From NCBI RefSeq assembly GCF_900103655.1, contig NZ_FMXC01000002.1, positions 123,619-187,618 of the forward strand: a stretch of DNA of 64,000 nucleotides, in the 5' to 3' direction. Source of the DNA: Lactobacillus kefiranofaciens. Its GTDB lineage: Bacteria; Bacillota; Bacilli; Lactobacillales; Lactobacillaceae. Both the position numbers and the translations under genes were made by a program. The notes under the pieces were generated by a model, which made no database searches, was not told the DNA's origin, and worked only from the letters and a program-made list of their open reading frames with translations. How positions within the stretch are numbered: the stretch's first letter is position 1; each line of letters begins with the position of its first letter. This document shows, one piece after another, positions 51,133-60,390 of this stretch.

Positions 51133-53809
51133 TTTCTTTCGATTTCTTACTGTACATATCTAATAATAAAGCTAAACGTTCATTGTCATCTCTAAAACCA
51201 TTAGGTTTATATGCTCGATCAACTACTTGATCAAGTTCTTGATGAGCCTTTAATAGCCTTGCATTCATTGGTTTAGGATTCTTTTCAGCAAGTGGTGAAC
51301 CATATAACTCTGCTAAAGTACCTCCTTCTTCTTCACGAATATCAAGAATATTTAAAACTAGTTGTTCTATTTCTTTTTTTCTTCGTGTAGATAAAGTAGG
51401 AACAGGGAAGGTATTAAAACACAATCTGTTTGAATATCTAAAATCTGTCTTTAATTTTCCACCAACAGCTTTAATCCAAGACATATGCATTTTTGACATC
51501 AAAATCCCTAATAAATATATGGGTGCATTATATATACCGAAGTTAGGTGCAGCAATTATAGATTTAGAACTTATATACCCCATAGGAATATAGTCTCTAT
51601 TTCCAGAGGAAGCCTGAGGAATAAATAATGCTGGTAAATCTCTATTTTGAACCACCTGAAATTTATATGGAATATGTATTAACGATTTATCTTTACGTTT
51701 TGATCTAGCTATCTCAACTTTCTGTATTCTGTCTTTAATAAATATGTCATCTTTAAATTTATCAAAGATCTGTTTTGTAGGTATCCATATACAATATTCC
51801 ATCGTATTGTTAATATAATTTTTTCCATTAACATATGGACAAATAATTTCTTTTAAATTTGGATTTCTATTAACTTCATTCTTATATTCACTTTTGGATA
51901 AAATGAATCCGCCTTTTCCATCTGTAGGACTTGAACCTCTTAATGCTAAATACTTTAAAAATAGAGGTTTACTCGACGGTTTAATAATTACATTAGGTCC
52001 ATCAGTTAAATAAGCATTAATAAATTTTACTGTTCTAAATGAATTACCTGTAAAAATTATCTTTTCAGTTTTTTCTTTTATTCCAGATAAGCCTACTATT
52101 ATGACATATACATTAGCATTAGACTTAGCATTATTACTCCATAAAAAAGAAGTATATGCAAATTTTATATTAACATTTTCTTTTAAAACTCTTGACCATA
52201 ATCGTTGAACTTGTTCTCCTTGTACAATAGAATTTGTTGATACAAAAGCACTTTGTGCGTTAGTGTTACTGATATAATTAGATGCACAAATAAACCAACC
52301 TGAAACATAGTCCAATTTTTTTACCACAGTATTATCATTAAAGACTAGTGCGAGATCCTCTTTTTGACTATCATTTTGGTTTCTTGAACCTAAGTAAGGT
52401 GGATTACCAAACAAATAAACCTCATCATCTTTCTTATGAGGTAAGATCTTCTCCCAATCTAATCTCAAAGCATTACCACAAACAATAGCTCCTGCATGTT
52501 GTAAAGGTAGTGTTGGACGAACAGCATTGTTAATTTCATCCCTAAGCTTAATATTCATCTGATGTTCAGCAATCCAGAGAGAAAGACGAGTAGTATCACA
52601 AGCAAAGTCATCAATTTCAATCCCATAGAATTGATCTAAAGTTACAGAAGGCAGATACATCATAGCCTTACCGCTACCTTCTTCAGCTAGAATTCTATTT
52701 TGTTCTTTTAAAATATCAATCTCTAGTTGTCTCAATTGCTTGTAAGTCACAATTAAGAAATTACCAGAGCCACAGGCAGGATCCATAAACTTAATCTTGC
52801 CAATACGATCATAAATATGTTGAAGTTTCTTGTAATTTCCTTTACTCTTTTCAAATTCATTTCTTAAATCACCAAGGAACAAAGGCTTAATAACTTTCAT
52901 AATATTTGGTACAGAAGTATAGTGCATCCCCAAATGACTACGACTGTCTTCACTGGCAACGGCTTGAAGCATAGATCCCAGAATATCAGGATTAATCTGA
53001 TCCCATTCTAGTTTCTCACCAGCATCAATAATTAGTTTTCTAGACTTAGCCGTAAACTTCAATGATTCATGTGGATCCTTAAATAAATCACCATCAACAT
53101 ATGGAAAGTCTGCTAACCAACTAGGAGTATCTTCTGGACGATCTTCTTTTTTAACATCTAGAACACTGAATAACTGACCAATAAAATCATCTAAATCACT
53201 ACCATCAATTTTAGTTAATTCCTTTAGTCTGGTAGTAAACAGATTCTTTTCAAAAATATCTGTATCTTCTGCAAAAAGACAAAATAGTACTCTAATTAAG
53301 AAAAGATTCAAACCTTTTCTTGTTGCACTAGGATTATCCTTAACAATCACATCATACAATTTAGCAAATCTTTCAGCCGCTCTAATATCAGCTGGATTCT
53401 CTTTATCAAAGTCCGCCTTTTCAATACCATTCCATGCTAAGAAGAATTCAAACTTCTGTGGCAATCTTTCAAAAGGGATGCTCAATGTATCATCTGTTTT
53501 AATATCGTATGCTAAGACTTCTTTAAAGTTTGTAACAAATATATATCTAGGCTTAGTTCCTAACTCATCAACTTTAGCTTTAACATCAGTAAATGACTGC
53601 ATTAAATCCTTATCCGTCTGCTTATAATAAAGTTTATTCTTCAAGTAAACTTCACCAGCAATATCAGATAAGTTATTGATGCCTTTCTTTAATTTAGTAA
53701 TCGTTGCTTTAGGGATGTCATACACTCCTAAAAAGTCATAGATAAAGTTATCATGATCCTTCTTAATGATTATCTCTGAAATTTTGTCTTCAATTTCTGT
53801 AATTGCCAT
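51116..53809 (-). CDS. MmeI-like N6-adenine DNA methyltransferase, nuclease motif apparently lost
   Basis: The 897-residue protein has MTase motif I DPACGSGNF (343-351) and motif IV NPPY (469-472), so it is a gamma-class N6-adenine methyltransferase. The HYTS segment lies at about 296 and a C-terminal target-recognition region follows. Its length and order match MmeI-type (type IIL) enzymes, which carry an N-terminal PD-(D/E)xK nuclease. Here the equivalent segment reads LYYKQTDKDL (60-69), with no acidic residue two before the Lys. Cleavage is therefore probably performed by another subunit. Confidence 0.85.
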   Translation of the reverse strand: MAITEIEDKISEIIIKKDHDNFIYDFLGVYDIPKATITKLKKGINNLSDIAGEVYLKNKLYYKQTDKDLMQSFTDVKAKVDELGTKPRYIFVTNFKEVLAYDIKTDDTLSIPFERLPQKFEFFLAWNGIEKADFDKENPADIRAAERFAKLYDVIVKDNPSATRKGLNLFLIRVLFCLFAEDTDIFEKNLFTTRLKELTKIDGSDLDDFIGQLFSVLDVKKEDRPEDTPSWLADFPYVDGDLFKDPHESLKFTAKSRKLIIDAGEKLEWDQINPDILGSMLQAVASEDSRSHLGMHYTSVPNIMKVIKPLFLGDLRNEFEKSKGNYKKLQHIYDRIGKIKFMDPACGSGNFLIVTYKQLRQLEIDILKEQNRILAEEGSGKAMMYLPSVTLDQFYGIEIDDFACDTTRLSLWIAEHQMNIKLRDEINNAVRPTLPLQHAGAIVCGNALRLDWEKILPHKKDDEVYLFGNPPYLGSRNQNDSQKEDLALVFNDNTVVKKLDYVSGWFICASNYISNTNAQSAFVSTNSIVQGEQVQRLWSRVLKENVNIKFAYTSFLWSNNAKSNANVYVIIVGLSGIKEKTEKIIFTGNSFRTVKFINAYLTDGPNVIIKPSSKPLFLKYLALRGSSPTDGKGGFILSKSEYKNEVNRNPNLKEIICPYVNGKNYINNTMEYCIWIPTKQIFDKFKDDIFIKDRIQKVEIARSKRKDKSLIHIPYKFQVVQNRDLPALFIPQASSGNRDYIPMGYISSKSIIAAPNFGIYNAPIYLLGILMSKMHMSWIKAVGGKLKTDFRYSNRLCFNTFPVPTLSTRRKKEIEQLVLNILDIREEEGGTLAELYGSPLAEKNPKPMNARLLKAHQELDQVVDRAYKPNGFRDDNERLALLLDMYSKKSKENESTN

Positions 53810-53817
53810 TTTTGTTC

Positions 53818-54102
53818 CTACCTGTTTTGTAAATCATGCTTTGATTGCGCATACTCAAGTTCAGTATAAATTTTTATTGTTCCATCTTCAGATAACATAA
53901 AAATATATCTATCATTTTTCAAATGCCTAAGGATTTCAAATATATTTATAATTTGTGTCTGCATCAAGTCACCACTGACAATTATGGTGATCTCTGTTCC
54001 TTGATTATTGCATAATTTAAAACTAGGTTTTAAAGACTGCATTTTTCCCGTTGCATCCAATTTCTTTAATATCTTATTTTTATTACGTTCATTCCATTCC
54101 AC
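53818..54102 (-). CDS. Small hypothetical protein at the head of the defence operon
   Basis: This 94-residue soluble protein is not recognised. A basic N terminus (NERNKNKILKKLD) leads to a beta-like core (GTEITIIVSGDLMQTQIINIFEILRHL), then IFMLSEDGTIKIYTE. It ends eight bases before the methyltransferase gene and overlaps the upstream small ORF by 37 bases. The SD is weak, suggesting coupling to that ORF. It could be a regulator or accessory subunit. Confidence 0.6.
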   Translation of the reverse strand: MEWNERNKNKILKKLDATGKMQSLKPSFKLCNNQGTEITIIVSGDLMQTQIINIFEILRHLKNDRYIFMLSEDGTIKIYTELEYAQSKHDLQNR

Positions 54103-54314
54103 AATTTCTCTATTTTAGATGCAAGTAAACTACCTATTATTCCTTCTGAAACATTAATGATAAAAACTACAAATGTAGAAATTAATGACATTTGTGGTTG
54201 ATCTGAATTTATTCTTCTTCCTTCAATATCAACATATCGTTTGTCAAAATTAATTCTTGCCACATTATCTCTAGAAATAATAGCTTTTTCATACATAATT
54301 TTTGCTTTATCCAT
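54066..54314 (-). CDS. Small hypothetical protein with one predicted TM segment
   Basis: This 82-residue protein is not recognised. Residues about 42-64 (MSLISTFVVFIINVSEGIIGSLL) form a single hydrophobic segment after a charged N-terminal part (AIISRDNVARINFDKRYVDIEG). It overlaps the next ORF by 37 bases and may be the first gene of the defence operon. If membrane-bound it would be unusual for a restriction operon. A reasonable SD (AAGGAA) lies upstream. Confidence 0.55.
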   Translation of the reverse strand: MDKAKIMYEKAIISRDNVARINFDKRYVDIEGRRINSDQPQMSLISTFVVFIINVSEGIIGSLLASKIEKLWNGMNVIKIRY

Positions 54315-54351
54315 ATATTTTTGTTCCTTTCCAAATTATTACATGAATAAA

Positions 54352-54384
54352 AAGCCCTTAGTATAATTATAATACTAAGAGCTT
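54352..54384 (-). terminator. Terminator downstream of guaA
   Basis: CTTAGTAT and ATACTAAG pair around an A/T loop, flanked by GC/GC and followed on the minus strand by TTTTTATT. It isolates the defence operon from guaA. Confidence 0.82.
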
Positions 54385-54389
54385 CTTCT

Positions 54390-54411
54390 TTTTGGCATAC
54401 TTTTGGCATAC
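54390..54411. repeat. Tandem 11-base direct repeat near the guaA 3' end
   Basis: TTTTGGCATAC occurs twice without a gap, about 90 bases past the guaA stop. It may be a scar of integration or of a lost gene; no integrase is present in the window. Confidence 0.6.
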
Positions 54412-54500
54412 TTTTATGTCAATTAATACCTTTTTAAGTAGTTTTTATTCCTGTTAAATGCTGATATATCGGCATTCCAATTCCAACTAATATAATGGTT

Positions 54501-56051
54501 TTATTCCCATTCAATAGTTGAAGGTGGCTTACTCGTGACATCGTAAACTACGCGGTTAACGTTGTCTACTTCGTTTACGATTCTGTCTGAAATGTGGCCT
54601 AATACATCCCATGGAATTTTTGTAAAGTCAGCAGTCATCCCATCAATTGAAGTAACGGCACGAATACCAATGGTGTAGTCGTAAGTACGACCATCACCCA
54701 TAACACCAACTGAGCGAATTCCTGGTAAAACCGTGAAGTATTGCCAGATCTTTTCTTGCAATCCAGCCTTCTTGATTTCATCACGTAAAATCGCATCAGA
54801 TTCACGCACGATCTTCAGCTTAGGTTCAGTAACTTCACCAAGAACACGAATACCAAGGCCTGGACCTGGGAATGGTTGACGCCATACCAAGTCATGCGGA
54901 ATACCCAGCTTTTCACCAAGTTCACGTACTTCATCCTTGAACAACTTACGCAGTGGTTCAATCAACTTGAAGTGCATGTCCTTAGGCAAACCACCTACGT
55001 TGTGGTGGGACTTAATAGTTTGCGCGGTATTAGTACCTGATTCAATGACATCGGTATAAAGCGTACCTTGAGCCAAGAAGTCAACATCCTTAATTTTCTT
55101 AGCCTCTTCGTTGAAGACTTCGATAAATTCTTTACCGATGATCTTACGCTTTCTTTCGGGATCAGTAACACCCTTAAGCTTGTTCAAGAATCTTTCTTGG
55201 GCATTCACACGAATAATGTTTACCCCAAGATCCTTGTTCAAGGCTTGCATTACTTGGTCGCCTTCGTCTTTACGCAGCATCCCGTGATCAACGAAAATCG
55301 CAGTTAATTGATCACCAATTGCCTTATGCAATAAAGTTGCAGTAACGCTGGAATCAACACCACCAGAAAGGCCTAAGATAACCTTCTTATCGCCGACTTC
55401 CTTGCGGATTTCATCAACCTTCATGTCGATAAAGTCGTTCATGGTCCAGTTAGCAGCGGCACCACAAACATCAAAAGCAAAGTGCTTCAAGATATCTAAA
55501 CCATATTCTGAGTTGCGCACTTCTGCGTGGAATTGAATACCATAGAATTTCTTAGCTGGGTTAGCAATTGCGGCGATTGGACAATTCTTGCTGGAAGCAG
55601 TTACTTCGAAGCCCTTTGGAGCTTGAGTTACCAAGTCGCCGTGGCTCATCCAAACGTATTGCTTTGAAGGCAATCCCTTGAACAAAATGCTGTCTGAGTC
55701 TTCAACCGTAATATTAGCGCGGCCATATTCCTTGTTTTCAGCTTGTTCAACCTTACCGCCTAGGTCGTAAGACATTAATTGCATCCCGTAACAGATACCC
55801 AAAATTGGAATACCCAACTTGAAGATTGCAGGATCAACTTTTAATGCTCCATCGTCATAAACGCTATTTGGACCACCTGAAAAAATGATCCCCTTAGGAT
55901 TGATCTGCTTAATCTTCTCGATGGAAAGATCGTGTGGTAAAAGTTCAGAATAGATGCCGAAGTCACGAATACGGCGGGTAATTAATTGGTTATATTGACT
56001 ACCGAAGTCAAGCACAATAATTTTATCAAAATCGTCTAGATTCTTAGCCAC
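54501..56051 (-). CDS. guaA: GMP synthase (glutamine-hydrolysing)
   Basis: This enzyme converts XMP to GMP. The 516-residue protein has the class I amidotransferase domain (LGICYGMQL with the catalytic Cys, about residue 85; FHAE with the His/Glu pair). The ATP-pyrophosphatase loop LSGGVDSSV (about 228-236) and the C-terminal PPSTIEWE box follow. It starts at GTG (56051) with GAGGGAG upstream. Its 3' end is a known insertion site for genomic islands in many bacteria, and the defence operon begins just beyond it. Confidence 0.98.
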   Translation of the reverse strand: MAKNLDDFDKIIVLDFGSQYNQLITRRIRDFGIYSELLPHDLSIEKIKQINPKGIIFSGGPNSVYDDGALKVDPAIFKLGIPILGICYGMQLMSYDLGGKVEQAENKEYGRANITVEDSDSILFKGLPSKQYVWMSHGDLVTQAPKGFEVTASSKNCPIAAIANPAKKFYGIQFHAEVRNSEYGLDILKHFAFDVCGAAANWTMNDFIDMKVDEIRKEVGDKKVILGLSGGVDSSVTATLLHKAIGDQLTAIFVDHGMLRKDEGDQVMQALNKDLGVNIIRVNAQERFLNKLKGVTDPERKRKIIGKEFIEVFNEEAKKIKDVDFLAQGTLYTDVIESGTNTAQTIKSHHNVGGLPKDMHFKLIEPLRKLFKDEVRELGEKLGIPHDLVWRQPFPGPGLGIRVLGEVTEPKLKIVRESDAILRDEIKKAGLQEKIWQYFTVLPGIRSVGVMGDGRTYDYTIGIRAVTSIDGMTADFTKIPWDVLGHISDRIVNEVDNVNRVVYDVTSKPPSTIEWE

Positions 56052-56162
56052 TATTTACTCCCTCTTTTCAATTACACATTTTTAACTAATTTTACTAGGA
56101 AAAATTAAAAAGGTCAATCAAAAAATACAAAATACTCGTTTATTGTTCGGCTTTCATCCTAA

Positions 56163-56190
56163 GCAACCAGCAGTTGCAACCGCTAGTTGC
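56163..56190. promoter_or_regulatory. Overlapping palindromes GCAAC-N5-GTTGC (candidate operator)
   Basis: Two GCAAC-N5-GTTGC palindromes share a central GTTGCAAC, giving a 28-base near-symmetric element. It lies about 85 bases before the XRE gene and 110 bases before the divergent guaA. A further GCAACCAG follows at about 56219. Confidence 0.5.
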
Positions 56191-56274
56191 CAGCAATGCA
56201 AGCATAAAGTTCTTGTCTGCAACCAGGCTTTTTTGTAGATTTAAGTTAAGCAAAAACAGAAAGGACAATCAATC

Positions 56275-57237
56275 ATGAAATTAGGTCAAAAAATTGCGGA
56301 ATTACGCAAAAAAGATCATCTTTCCCAAGAAGGCTTAGCTGAAAAGATGAATGTCAGCCGGCAAGCCGTTTCTAAATGGGAAAGCAATCAATCTATTCCC
56401 GATATTGAAAAAATTGTCGATTTATCAGAATTATTCGGCGTTACTACTGATTATCTACTAAAAAATGGTACGCCTTCTTTTGAAGTGAAAAATGAAAATA
56501 ATACTCCAACTAAAGAATTACCCATTCTAGCTGATGATAAAATAGAAAACTATTTAGCCGCCGCCAAAAAGAACTCTCAACTACGTGCCCTAGCTATTAG
56601 TCTGACCATTTGCAGTCTCGCAATTCTCTGTTTTACGACAGCTCTCGATATTTGGCTTAAAATTAACAATTTGATTATTCGATTAACTGGGCTAGCCTTA
56701 AGTCTGATTGTCATCGCGGTTGCTTGCGGTCTATTAGTTTATAGTTGGTTAAATATGCGTGAATTCAAAGATTTAAAAAAGCAAAACTTTAACTTAACTG
56801 CTACCAAAGCTAAGTTAGCATCCCAAATTCAACAGTTTCGGCAAAGCAATAACAAATATGTTGTACTAGCTAGTGTTTTAGGCAGCTTAAGCATCATCCC
56901 ACCACTGATCGCCAGTCAAAATTACTCAAACGGCTTGGGCGGTGTTATTTCTTGGGGAATGACTTGGCTACTTTTAAGTATTGCAGTCTACTTTTTCAGC
57001 TCTTATTTACTCCAGCAAGTTAGCTTTTCGATCTTAATCAAGCATAAAAAGCACTTACCAATTCACCTTCGCCGCTTATTTGTTTATGGCAGTTGGGTGT
57101 ATGCCTTAATAGTTATTGGAATTTACTACATCCTTTCCCGCTTTTTCCCTTATGGTAGTGGTTCTAACTTCTTTTACTTAAGTGTGATTGCCTACTTTCT
57201 ATTCACTTACTTTTTCATTAAAGAAAAAGCAGAATAG
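56275..57237 (+). CDS. XRE-family regulator with C-terminal membrane domain
   Basis: The 320-residue protein has an N-terminal Cro/CI-type HTH (about 6-60: [29 protein letters not shown]). A linker and five to six hydrophobic segments (about 103-125, 132-157, 198-216, 228-250, 272-292, 297-314) follow. Membrane-anchored XRE regulators of this kind sense envelope or extracellular signals; target genes are unknown. The SD AAAGGA precedes the ATG. Tandem palindromes upstream may be its binding site. Confidence 0.85.
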   Translation: MKLGQKIAELRKKDHLSQEGLAEKMNVSRQAVSKWESNQSIPDIEKIVDLSELFGVTTDYLLKNGTPSFEVKNENNTPTKELPILADDKIENYLAAAKKNSQLRALAISLTICSLAILCFTTALDIWLKINNLIIRLTGLALSLIVIAVACGLLVYSWLNMREFKDLKKQNFNLTATKAKLASQIQQFRQSNNKYVVLASVLGSLSIIPPLIASQNYSNGLGGVISWGMTWLLLSIAVYFFSSYLLQQVSFSILIKHKKHLPIHLRRLFVYGSWVYALIVIGIYYILSRFFPYGSGSNFFYLSVIAYFLFTYFFIKEKAE

Positions 57238-57318
57238 CCTTTCAATAAGTCGAACATTAGCTCTTAATTTTCCTCTTGTGTTCGTTAACATCTTCTGCTA
57301 AGATTAAACCAACACAAA

Positions 57319-57385
57319 TATCTATATAACGTCGTAATAAGGTCGACAGTTTCTACCCACTACCGTAAATAGTGGACTATAGGTG
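57319..57385 (+). promoter_or_regulatory. Purine riboswitch aptamer, guanine type
   Basis: The region follows the purine-aptamer layout: P1 CTATA/TATAG, P2 GTCG/CGAC with an AATAAGG-type loop, the conserved J2/3 TTTCTACC, P3 CACTA/TAGTG, and J3/1 GACTAT. The C in GACTAT is the specificity base that selects guanine or hypoxanthine over adenine. It precedes xpt-pbuX, its classical target. Confidence 0.93.
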
Positions 57386-57408
57386 ATTGAAAGTTAATAA
57401 ATTATCTT

Positions 57409-57455
57409 AAGGACTTCTTTTACCTAGCTTTAGGTAGAAGAGGTCCTTATTTCTT
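57409..57455 (+). terminator. Riboswitch expression platform (intrinsic terminator)
   Basis: An 18-bp stem (57409-57426 with 57431-57448, two G-U pairs, GCTT tetraloop) is followed by ATTTCTTT and then the xpt SD. With guanine bound, it should form and stop transcription. Confidence 0.9.
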
Positions 57456-57468
57456 TAGGAGGATAACG

Positions 57469-58047
57469 TTGAAGTTATTAGAAGAGAGAATTAAACGAGA
57501 TGGACAAGTTTTAGATGGGAATGTGCTGAAGATCAATTCATTCTTAAATCACCAAGTTGATCCCAAATTGATGATGCAATGTGGTGAAGAATTTAAACGA
57601 CTTTTTAAGGACGAAAAGATCGACAAAGTTTTAACCTGTGAAGCTTCTGGTATTGCACCCGGCATCATGGCCGCTTACCAATTAGGTGTCCCAATGGTTT
57701 TTGCTAGAAAAAAGAAGCCATCAACGCTTAACGATGCAGTCTACTGGGCAGATGTCTTTTCCTACACCAAGAACGTTAACAACAAGATCTGCGTGGAAGA
57801 AAAATTTTTGCACCAAGGTGAACACATTTTAATCATCGATGACTTTGTAGCCCACGGTGAAGCTGTTAAGGGCATGGTCAACATTGCTAAGCAAGCTGGC
57901 TGTGACATCGTTGGTGTCGGCGCTATCGTTGCCAAGACCTTCCAAGGCGGTAGCGAATGGGTCGAAAACGAAGGCTTGCGTTTTGAAGCCTTAGCCAAGA
58001 TCGACAGTTTCAAGGATGGTCACGTTCATTTCGAAGGGGAAGAATAA
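57469..58047 (+). CDS. xpt: Xanthine phosphoribosyltransferase
   Basis: This enzyme converts xanthine and PRPP to XMP, feeding guaA. The 192-residue protein starts MKLLEERIKRDGQVLDGNVLKINSFLNHQVDP. It has the PRPP loop HILIIDDFVAHGEAVKG (about 122-138). It uses TTG (57469), with AGGAGG upstream. It is the first gene of the riboswitch-controlled operon with pbuX. Confidence 0.96.
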   Translation: MKLLEERIKRDGQVLDGNVLKINSFLNHQVDPKLMMQCGEEFKRLFKDEKIDKVLTCEASGIAPGIMAAYQLGVPMVFARKKKPSTLNDAVYWADVFSYTKNVNNKICVEEKFLHQGEHILIIDDFVAHGEAVKGMVNIAKQAGCDIVGVGAIVAKTFQGGSEWVENEGLRFEALAKIDSFKDGHVHFEGEE

Positions 58048-58054
58048 AACAAAA

Positions 58055-59338
58055 ATGGCACAAAAAGAAGTTAGTCACAAAAAAGCTGCTATCTTAGGTT
58101 TGCAACATTTGCTTGCTATGTATTCTGGTGCGGTTGCTGTTCCACTTTTGATCGGGACCGCACTTAAATTCAATAGTACGCAGATGACTTACCTTGTCTC
58201 CATCGATATTTTCATGTGTGGCCTAGCCACCTTAATTCAATTATTTCGCAATAAATATTTTGGAATTGGTTTGCCGGTTGTTTTAGGCTGTGCCATCCAA
58301 GCAGTTGCGCCACTAGAAATGATTGGGCAGAAGTTTTCAATCAACACTATGTACGGGGCAATCATCGTGGCGGGGATCTTCGTTTTCCTTATTTCTGGTT
58401 GGTTCTCCAAAATTAAGAAGCTATTTCCACCAGTAGTTACTGGCACGCTGATCACCGTTATCGGACTAACTTTAACCCCTGTCGCTTTTCAAAATATGGG
58501 CGGCGGAAATGTGCAAGCCAAGGACTTCGGCGATGCTAAAAATCTTATCGTTGCCTTTTTAACCATCATCATCATTGTCGCCATTGAAGTCTGGACTAAA
58601 GGATTCCTGCGTTCCATTTCTGTTTTAATTGGTTTGATCGTCGGCACGCTGATCGCTAGCTGCTTAGGCATGGTTTCATTAAAACCAGTCATGCAAGCAT
58701 CATGGTTCCACTTGCCACAACTGTTCTACTTCGGCGTACCTGAATTCGAATGGTCATCTTGTTTAACGATGATTATCATCGCCTTAGTTTCGATGGTCGA
58801 ATCCACTGGCGTCTTCTTCGCTATCGGTGATTTGCTTCATAAAGATATCACTGAAGAAGACCTCAAAAAGGGCTATCGCGCTGAAGGCTTAGCTCAAGTC
58901 TTTGGTGGGCTTTTCAACACCTTCCCTTACACCACATTCTCACAAAATGTTGGTTTGCTTCAATTATCAGGTATTAAAACTAAACGTCCTATTTTCTGGG
59001 CCGCTGGCCTTTTGATGGGTATGGGACTTCTTCCTAAAATTGGTGCTTTAGTTACCATGATCCCTGATGCAGTCTTAGGTGGTGCCATGCTTGTGATGTT
59101 CACCATGATTGCCGTTCAAGGAATTAAAATGTTAACCAAGGTTAATTTTGAAAACAACCGCAATATTTTAGTAGTGGCCATCTCAATCGGTTTAGGCTTA
59201 GGCGTTACCATCTATCCACAAATTTTCCAAACTTTACCACAAACAGTGCAATTGTTCTTAGGTAACGGGATTGTCGTAGCCAGCTTAAGTGCAACCTTGC
59301 TTAACCTCATCTTTAACGGAAGAAGGGATGCCCAATAA
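58055..59338 (+). CDS. pbuX: Xanthine permease (NCS2 family)
   Basis: This is a proton-coupled purine uptake protein of the cell membrane. The 427-residue protein has about 12-14 TM segments. It carries NCS2 motifs such as LGLQHLLAMYSGAVAVPLLIG at the N terminus, a Q/G-rich middle and NTFPYTTFSQNVGL. The ATG at 58055 lies seven bases after the xpt stop and is preferred over an in-frame start inside xpt. It is transcribed with xpt. Confidence 0.95.
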   Translation: MAQKEVSHKKAAILGLQHLLAMYSGAVAVPLLIGTALKFNSTQMTYLVSIDIFMCGLATLIQLFRNKYFGIGLPVVLGCAIQAVAPLEMIGQKFSINTMYGAIIVAGIFVFLISGWFSKIKKLFPPVVTGTLITVIGLTLTPVAFQNMGGGNVQAKDFGDAKNLIVAFLTIIIIVAIEVWTKGFLRSISVLIGLIVGTLIASCLGMVSLKPVMQASWFHLPQLFYFGVPEFEWSSCLTMIIIALVSMVESTGVFFAIGDLLHKDITEEDLKKGYRAEGLAQVFGGLFNTFPYTTFSQNVGLLQLSGIKTKRPIFWAAGLLMGMGLLPKIGALVTMIPDAVLGGAMLVMFTMIAVQGIKMLTKVNFENNRNILVVAISIGLGLGVTIYPQIFQTLPQTVQLFLGNGIVVASLSATLLNLIFNGRRDAQ

Positions 59339-59406
59339 GTTGAATACCCCATTTCATAATTTATAATTCCACACATAATTTTTCTATGAATATTCTTTAA
59401 ACCTCG

Positions 59407-59433
59407 AAAAGTGTTCCTCATGAGCGCTTTTTT
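59407..59433 (+). terminator. Terminator of xpt-pbuX
   Basis: AAAAGTGTTC and GAGCGCTTTT pair with two G-U pairs and end in a T run. Confidence 0.8.
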
Positions 59434-59503
59434 CTTATCGATCACATTTTCTTAAACTTACTATATAATAGTAGTTAAGAGTAATTTTTATAGTGAGGTC
59501 AAG

Positions 59504-60328
59504 ATGCCTAATCAATTTCATAATCTAACTAATCCAGAGATCGATAGTCATATTTTATTTTATGGTCAACAGCAATGTCAGCCTGACGAATATTTTGAAG
59601 GCGATAATTTACGCAAAAATGATGTTTTGTACTATGTAATTAAAGGCACCGGCTCTTTTTTATCCAGTGGTCATCACGAGGTTAAATTAAAAACTGGCGA
59701 TTTATTTTTGGTACCACGCAGTCGGACTTGCTCTTTTCAAGCTGATCACAGCAACCCGTGGGAATATTTGTGGATCGGATTAACTGGCAGCGATACTGGC
59801 AAGATACTCAAAGCTTCGAATTTACCGAACAAAAACTTTTTACGTCAGATTCAAAATACTAAATTCTTTTCAACTTTAACTGAACTATATGGTGTTTTGA
59901 ATAAGAAAAAAACGCTGCTTAATCATTTACAGATCGCCTCACTCACCTACCAGCTCTTTTATCACTTAGTTAGCGAATTTCCTGATCATCCCCCAGTACG
60001 TAAAATTCCCAAAAATGATCAATATCAAATTGCAATCAACTACTTAAATAAAAACTACACCGATCCCACCTGCAACATTATCGAGTTGTGTAACCGACTG
60101 GGAGTTTCTCGGAGTTTTTTGTACTCACTATTTAGAAAAAACACCAAAATTTCACCGCAAAAATACCTTATGAAATTGCGCATGGAAGCCGCTAAGAAAG
60201 AACTTACAAGTACCACGCATAATTTAAAGGAAGTCGCCAAAAAAGTCGGCTACGGGGATGAATTCACCTTTTCCAAGGCATTTAAGCGCTACAGTGGTGT
60301 GAGTCCTAATGTATTTCGTGGAAATTAA
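59504..60328 (+). CDS. AraC-family transcriptional regulator
   Basis: The 274-residue protein has an N-terminal cupin-type AraC ligand-binding domain (about 20-100: YYVIKGTGSFLSSGHHEVKLKTGDLFLVPR). Two C-terminal HTH motifs (about 175-272: IIELCNRLGVSRSFLYSLFRKN and LKEVAKKVGYGDEFTFSKAFKRYSGVSP) follow. Such regulators usually control sugar use; the ligand and target are unknown. It lies 62 bases before pepD, which has its own SD, so the link is only positional. The SD GAGGTC precedes the ATG. Confidence 0.92.
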   Translation: MPNQFHNLTNPEIDSHILFYGQQQCQPDEYFEGDNLRKNDVLYYVIKGTGSFLSSGHHEVKLKTGDLFLVPRSRTCSFQADHSNPWEYLWIGLTGSDTGKILKASNLPNKNFLRQIQNTKFFSTLTELYGVLNKKKTLLNHLQIASLTYQLFYHLVSEFPDHPPVRKIPKNDQYQIAINYLNKNYTDPTCNIIELCNRLGVSRSFLYSLFRKNTKISPQKYLMKLRMEAAKKELTSTTHNLKEVAKKVGYGDEFTFSKAFKRYSGVSPNVFRGN

Positions 60329-60390
60329 TCCATTTTTTGCATACAATATATAGTAGGTAGAAATATAACTTACAGTAAAGGAATGATCAG

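Noticed and set aside
54209..54409. 66-codon ORF starting in the tandem repeat past guaA
   Set aside because: It crosses the guaA terminator and overlaps the small TM ORF in another frame, with no domain or SD support.
54390..54411. Start of a CRISPR array
   Set aside because: Only two adjacent 11-base copies with no spacers, and no cas genes. No CRISPR array was seen anywhere in the window.
58016..58054. PbuX start inside xpt at 58016
   Set aside because: The ATG at 58055 after the xpt stop gives the family-like N terminus.
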